Source: Paraherbaspirillum soli (GTDB taxonomy: Bacteria; Pseudomonadota; Gammaproteobacteria; Burkholderiales; Burkholderiaceae_D). From it: a DNA stretch of 64,000 bases. Positions 60,213-64,000 of this stretch are shown here, piece after piece. Position numbers and translations under genes: made by a program. The stretch lies in contig NZ_JBHSMT010000009.1 of assembly GCF_042654985.1 (NCBI RefSeq), positions 1 through 64,000 on the forward strand. Direction: 5' to 3'. Under the pieces are notes generated by a model. That model did no database searches. It was not told the DNA's origin and saw only the letters and a program-made list of their open reading frames with translations. Positions within the stretch are counted from its first letter, which is position 1. Each line of letters begins with the position of its first letter.

Positions 60213-61796
60213 ATGCTGATTATTCCGGTAGACCGCAAGCCAGACTGGAAACGTCCGCCGCTGATCACCATTCTGTTAGTCCTCATCAATTTGCTGATTT
60301 ATTTCGGCATTCAGATGGGCGAGCGCGACAATCTGAGTTCGGCCGCGCAATACTATCTGGCCGAATCGCGCTTGCCCGAATTCGAGTTCCCCGCATATGC
60401 CCGTTACCTGGAAAGCGATAAGCAAGCCGGAGCCGCCAACGAGGTGCGCCGGGCGCTGAGGCAATGGCGGCAAGTGCGCGTGCGTGCTGATGCCGATGCC
60501 GACGGCGCAGAGGATGCGGCGATGGCATCGTCGCCACGCTATCGGGGGCTGGAACAGGTCTGGTACGCGTTGGACGCCGATTTGCAGTTTGGCGCGCTGA
60601 TGCAGCAGCCGAAGCCCGCGGTGCTGGGCGCCATCGACGCCGACAGCCTGGCCGAGTGGCGGGAGCAGCGCCAGCACTATGCCAGCATTCGAATCAGCAC
60701 CTTTACCGAACGTTATTCACTGATTCCGGCGCAGGCCTTCGAGCGTCCGATTACGCTGCTGACGCACATGTTTTTGCATGGCAGCGTCGAACATGTGCTG
60801 GGCAACATGGTATTCCTGGCGATCGTCGGCTACGCCGTCGAAATTTTGCTGGGCGGCGTTTGGTTTCTGCTGTTCTACCTGCTGTCGGGTTTGATGTCGG
60901 CCGCGTTTTACCTGGTGTTCTGCGGCGATAGCATGATTTTGTCGCTGGGCGCGTCCGGCGCGATTTCCGGCGTGATGGGGATGTACACGGTGCTGTACGG
61001 CCTGCGCCGCATCCGGTTTTTTTACTGGATTTTGTTTTATTTCGATTTCATCAAAGCACCAGCCTTGATCATGCTGCCGATCTGGGTCGGCAAAGAGGCC
61101 TTCGATTTGTGGTTTGGCGCACCGTCCAATACCAATTACTACGCACACATCGGCGGTTTGCTCGGCGGCGCCGTGCTGGCGCTCTGTTATCGCTTGCTGG
61201 CACGCGGCAAGCTGGAACATGCCCACGCCAGTTACGTCGCACCGGCCGAAGATAACAACACGCTGCAGGCAATCCAGCAAAGCGCCTACGCCGAACTCAG
61301 CAAGCTCGATTTCCTGCGGGCTCGCAAGTCATTCAAACGGCTGGTCAGTAAATCCCTGGCCTTACATCAGGCGCCTGATCCGGATTGGTTGCTGCAATTG
61401 TTTAATCTGTCCAAGAGCGCGCCGACTTCGCCGGAATTTCATCGGGCCGCGCAGATGTTATTGCGCTTGCCGAAGGGTCAGGTCGACGAAGCAAAGGTGC
61501 ACCAGGTCTATCTGGATTATGTGGCCCAGGCGCAGCCGCGGCCATTGCTGAACAGCGGGCAGTCGCTGGCGATCGCCAAGCGTTTTGCGATGAGTGGATA
61601 TCCGCAGACTGCAGAAGAAATCCTGAATATCCTGCTAGTGACAGACCGCCAGCATCAGCAATTGCCGCTGTTGGTATTCCTGGTCTCCAAGGGATTTTTG
61701 ACGGCCGATAAACCTGAGAAGGTGCGGCACTATCAGAAGTTGTTGCACCAGCAGTTCCCGATGAGCGAAGAGGCGCGGCTGGCGCAGAAATATTAG
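60213..61796 (+). CDS. Rhomboid-family intramembrane serine protease with C-terminal helical repeats
   Basis: A 527-residue protein. After an N-terminal helix (LITILLVLINLLIYFGIQ) comes a hydrophilic insert, then the rhomboid core of six helices: HMFLHGSVEHVLGNM, GASGAISGVMG (nucleophile Ser248) and AHIGGLLGG (His312). The serine-His dyad should cleave membrane helices. The C-terminal 180 residues are helical and TPR-like, and probably cytoplasmic. The convergent gene downstream also has TPR-like repeats. Confidence 0.88.
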   Translation: MLIIPVDRKPDWKRPPLITILLVLINLLIYFGIQMGERDNLSSAAQYYLAESRLPEFEFPAYARYLESDKQAGAANEVRRALRQWRQVRVRADADADGAEDAAMASSPRYRGLEQVWYALDADLQFGALMQQPKPAVLGAIDADSLAEWREQRQHYASIRISTFTERYSLIPAQAFERPITLLTHMFLHGSVEHVLGNMVFLAIVGYAVEILLGGVWFLLFYLLSGLMSAAFYLVFCGDSMILSLGASGAISGVMGMYTVLYGLRRIRFFYWILFYFDFIKAPALIMLPIWVGKEAFDLWFGAPSNTNYYAHIGGLLGGAVLALCYRLLARGKLEHAHASYVAPAEDNNTLQAIQQSAYAELSKLDFLRARKSFKRLVSKSLALHQAPDPDWLLQLFNLSKSAPTSPEFHRAAQMLLRLPKGQVDEAKVHQVYLDYVAQAQPRPLLNSGQSLAIAKRFAMSGYPQTAEEILNILLVTDRQHQQLPLLVFLVSKGFLTADKPEKVRHYQKLLHQQFPMSEEARLAQKY

Positions 61797-61806
61797 AGGC
61801 GATCTT

Positions 61807-61840
61807 AAGGTGTGGCGGAATACGTCCGCCACACCTTTTT
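61807..61840 (+). terminator. Terminator between convergent genes
   Basis: AAGGTGTGGCGGA (61807-61819) and TCCGCCACACCTT (61825-61837) pair perfectly around a 5-nt loop. TTTTT ends the right side; the left side has only AA, so it works best for the plus-strand rhomboid transcript. Confidence 0.88.
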
Positions 61841-61845
61841 CAAGC

Positions 61846-63192
61846 TCACTGCGGCGTCGGCGCCAAGCGCTCGATCACATTCTTATAGCGCTGCGCTTCT
61901 TCTGCCGCCGGGTCGCCGGGCCACTGCGCAATGACGTGATTGAACAGCGACAAAGCGCGTGCATCCTGCCGCAGATGGTCTGAGATTAATTTGCCGGCCA
62001 ATACCAAAACAGCAGGCACATCTTTGTGACGCGGTGCGCGCTTGTGAAAGCCGGAAGTGATTTCCAGCGCTGTTTGAAATTCGCGTACCGAGGCGGCGGC
62101 TTGCGCCATTTGCAGAACGTGGTCGGGATTGTCTATGGTGAATTCGGGGTTGAGCTGGCGCGCTTGTTTCCAAGTGTCGCCAATGTGGCCCGCTTTGCCC
62201 GACCGCGCGATAGCCAGTAGATGGCGTTGCGCATGCTCCAGTTGCTTGGCCTTGTCGCCTTTCAGCATCAGCAGCTTGGCGTAATGGCCGGACAATTGCG
62301 CGTTGTATTGGTCATAGCGCAGATCTTCCCAGATGAATTCCAGCGCCAGGTCGAGATTGCCGTCGCGGATCATCGCGGCTACCTGTTGCGCCAGAATTTC
62401 CTCATCCGTCAGCGGCCGGTTCTTACGGCTGGCGGCCAGTGCGTTGATTTCAAAATTGCGATCCGGGGCGTAGCCGATCTGCTTGTGATACTGGTACATC
62501 GCATAGCCCATCATGTTGAACCAGATCAGGTTGAAATAGGCGTAGGCAAAAATACCGACGCCGATCAGCAGCGCTATCGGCAATTTCTTGATCAGCAAAA
62601 TGACGACTATCAGCGCACCCTGGCTCAGGATGAATCCGAACACCCATAACGCCAGATAGGGCCAGCCGACCGCGCGGATGATCTTGAATGCTTTGAGCGG
62701 GTTGGCTGCTTCGGTAAAGCTGTGGCTACTGCCCAACACCATGATGCTGGCCGGCAGCATCAAATAGACCAGGACGTTGCCTATCAAGACCAGGTTTGGG
62801 TGAATTGTTTTCAGGATGTAGAGGAAAATACCCTGCACCATGAATAGCGCCAGCAGTTTGTACGGCGTCAGTTTATGCGCCTCATCGGACTCATCAAAAT
62901 CGGTGCAGCGCAAATTGCCGAGCGAAGTCTGCTCCAGCGCCCGAAAGCACAGGCGCACCAGATCGACCGCCAGCCCCAGGCTGATAATGACTGCCAGCTT
63001 GAAAATAAATGGCGAGAACCCGCCTTCATCGTCGCCGCCTCTTCCCAACGCCCACAGCCCGATCCCGATCAGCGCATAGACTGCCGGGTGCCAGATCATT
63101 TGGGGCTGCATCGGATACAGGAAAAATGCTGGAAGACGTTGCCAGAACGGGGTGATATTGCTGAATTGTTTGGCAGCGATGTTGTCTGACAT
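61846..63192 (-). CDS. Multi-pass membrane protein with TPR-like C terminus
   Basis: A 448-residue protein. About six hydrophobic segments lie in the first 240 residues (for example HPAVYALIGIGLWALG and VWLQIYVLI-like stretches), interrupted by a charged loop with DFDESDEAHKLTPYKL. The C-terminal 180 residues form helical, TPR-like repeats (NLDLALEFIWEDLRYDQYNAQLSGHYAKLLMLKGDKAKQLEHA). The family is not recognised. It is convergent with the rhomboid gene. AAGGAAAACACC precedes the ATG. Confidence 0.65.
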   Translation of the reverse strand: MSDNIAAKQFSNITPFWQRLPAFFLYPMQPQMIWHPAVYALIGIGLWALGRGGDDEGGFSPFIFKLAVIISLGLAVDLVRLCFRALEQTSLGNLRCTDFDESDEAHKLTPYKLLALFMVQGIFLYILKTIHPNLVLIGNVLVYLMLPASIMVLGSSHSFTEAANPLKAFKIIRAVGWPYLALWVFGFILSQGALIVVILLIKKLPIALLIGVGIFAYAYFNLIWFNMMGYAMYQYHKQIGYAPDRNFEINALAASRKNRPLTDEEILAQQVAAMIRDGNLDLALEFIWEDLRYDQYNAQLSGHYAKLLMLKGDKAKQLEHAQRHLLAIARSGKAGHIGDTWKQARQLNPEFTIDNPDHVLQMAQAAASVREFQTALEITSGFHKRAPRHKDVPAVLVLAGKLISDHLRQDARALSLFNHVIAQWPGDPAAEEAQRYKNVIERLAPTPQ

Positions 63193-63461
63193 AGGTGTTT
63201 TCCTTAAATGACTTGGCGAGAACAGCGGTTCAGCAAGAAGTCATTTCGGTTGATAAATCGCTATTGAATAATTGCTGCTGGATAGCCGGATGTTATCATA
63301 TTGATGTTAAAAAATATTGCCTTTAAGACATATTGCAGTGAATCGCAACACTGTTGTGAAAATGATGGATGTTTTGTTGCGACGCATCAAAGCGGCAGAT
63401 GTTTGGAGTAGAATCGCAAAATTACAGCAAGTGCTGGAAATTCCTATATGACGAAGCGGTT

Positions 63462-63689
63462 ATGAACTTTAATAAAGAACTTGACGCTCGCGGCCTGCAT
63501 TGCCCGCTGCCGATCTTGAAAACCAAGAAGGCGCTGGCGGACATGCTGAGCGGCGAAGTACTGCGTGTGATGGCGACCGACTCTGGCTCGGTACGCGATT
63601 TTCAGGCGTTCGCCAAGCAAACAGGCAATGATCTGCTGGAACAGAGTGAAGAAAACAAGGAATATGTTTTCTTCATGAGACGTAAGTAG
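63462..63689 (+). CDS. tusA: TusA/SirA-family sulfur carrier
   Basis: A 75-residue protein with the single TusA motif ELDARGLHCPLPILKTKKAL (Cys14 in CPxP) and a C-terminal FMRRK. TusA-type proteins carry persulfide sulfur for tRNA thiolation and other sulfur transfer. The start at 63462 fits the family length; the upstream extension to 63369 is Cys-rich but not conserved in pattern. It could be YedF-like instead. It stands alone before a regulatory region. Confidence 0.85.
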   Translation: MNFNKELDARGLHCPLPILKTKKALADMLSGEVLRVMATDSGSVRDFQAFAKQTGNDLLEQSEENKEYVFFMRRK

Positions 63690-63893
63690 TCACTGTCCCG
63701 TGCCCGTGCAACAAGCGGGTCATTTAGCTGGTAATGCAACAAGTTACAGCTGGCTTCCTGCTGGCTGCGATCTTCCTCTTTATGCCGCCTGATCGCAGGT
63801 CGGCAAATCATTTTTCCCAAGCGTGAAATAGTGCTGAATCGTGTTGTGTTTACGATGACGCACAGCAATTAGTCGGCTTGCTCTACTATTTAA

Positions 63894-63909
63894 TAGTACG
63901 GTCGTGCTA
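63894..63909. promoter_or_regulatory. Possible TetR-type operator palindrome
   Basis: TAGTACGGTCGTGCTA is a near-palindrome with two mismatched pairs. Half-sites of the form AGTACG/CGTGCT resemble operators of TetR-family lipid or amino-acid catabolism regulators. It is 28 bp upstream of a TATAAT. Confidence 0.35.
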
Positions 63910-63955
63910 AATTTCAGCATTGGATCGAATTCTCTCTTATAATTCCCAATTCAAG

Positions 63956-63971
63956 TTGACGTTAACGTCAA
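63956..63971. promoter_or_regulatory. Perfect 16-bp palindrome, LiuR-like operator
   Basis: TTGACGTTAACGTCAA is an exact palindrome 12 bp after the TATAAT at 63938-63943. From memory it resembles the operator of LiuR, a MerR-family regulator of branched-chain amino acid breakdown. The gene it would control lies outside the window. Confidence 0.5.
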
Positions 63972-64000
63972 TTCAGATTTTTCTTATTTTCATAAAAAGG

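Larger units (their letters stand above)
63690..64000. other. Right-edge intergenic region, 311 bp
   Basis: No gene is supported. It contains a TATAAT at 63938-63943 and two palindromes (63894-63909 and 63956-63971), described separately. It looks like the control region of a plus-strand gene lying just beyond the window. Confidence 0.5.

Overview
The window looks like chromosomal DNA of a betaproteobacterium. An Oxalobacteraceae member such as Collimonas or Herbaspirillum is the best guess. This rests on remembered family resemblance (a PenI-type beta-lactamase, DUF3563, CbpA/CbpM, many LysR-divergent gene pairs) and on high GC in most genes; no database search was possible. Genes are dense on both strands. 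I saw no tRNA, rRNA, CRISPR array, intact IS element or prophage.

Layout. 1-3.7 kb: a type VI secretion effector module (VgrG tail, DUF4123 adaptor, DUF3304 lipoprotein, DUF2235/Tle1-like phospholipase). 3.7-15.5 kb: metabolic and efflux genes with LysR regulators (SGNH hydrolase, 2,4-dienoyl-CoA reductase, two aldo/keto reductases, MFS exporter), a HicAB toxin-antitoxin pair and a class A beta-lactamase. 15.6-16.1 kb: a eukaryote-like ubiquitin-conjugating enzyme (E2) fold protein that lacks the catalytic cysteine; this is the most unusual gene here. 16.2-20.1 kb: a minus-strand cluster of sugar-isomerase-like protein, AzlC/AzlD exporter, aminotransferase and a Cys-rich protein. 20.1-22.3 kb: an apparent MFS gene relic, a Phd/RelE-type toxin-antitoxin pair and a zinc-ribbon membrane protein.

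22.3-29 kb: CadR/CadA metal resistance with a MerR-type operator, then a persulfide/sulfide module (BigR-like sensor, DUF442-SQR fusion, TauE exporter, persulfide dioxygenase-like hydrolase) with an operator lying on a near-consensus promoter. 29-33 kb: small housekeeping or unknown genes, YpfJ metallopeptidase and a thioester-reductase-like SDR. 33-37.7 kb: two AT-rich genes followed by FadE. 37.7-40.8 kb: speG, sbcB, DUF3563 and a monooxygenase-fold protein. 41-44.8 kb: a grpE-dnaK-cbpA-cbpM chaperone operon behind a heat-shock-like promoter.

44.9-64 kb is mostly ordinary: pyrimidine permease, MFS/LysR pair, lipoprotein, glnS, UgpQ-like phosphodiesterase, two secreted small proteins, alaS, Nudix hydrolase, rhomboid, TPR membrane protein, tusA and a right-edge regulatory region with a perfect 16-bp palindrome.

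Cutting across these blocks are six copies of a 121-144 bp non-coding element with 17-bp terminal inverted repeats. Three copies are flanked by perfect 4-bp direct repeats, which marks the family as a MITE. They sit next to gene 3' ends or in divergent promoter regions; one copy supplies the stop codon of azlD.
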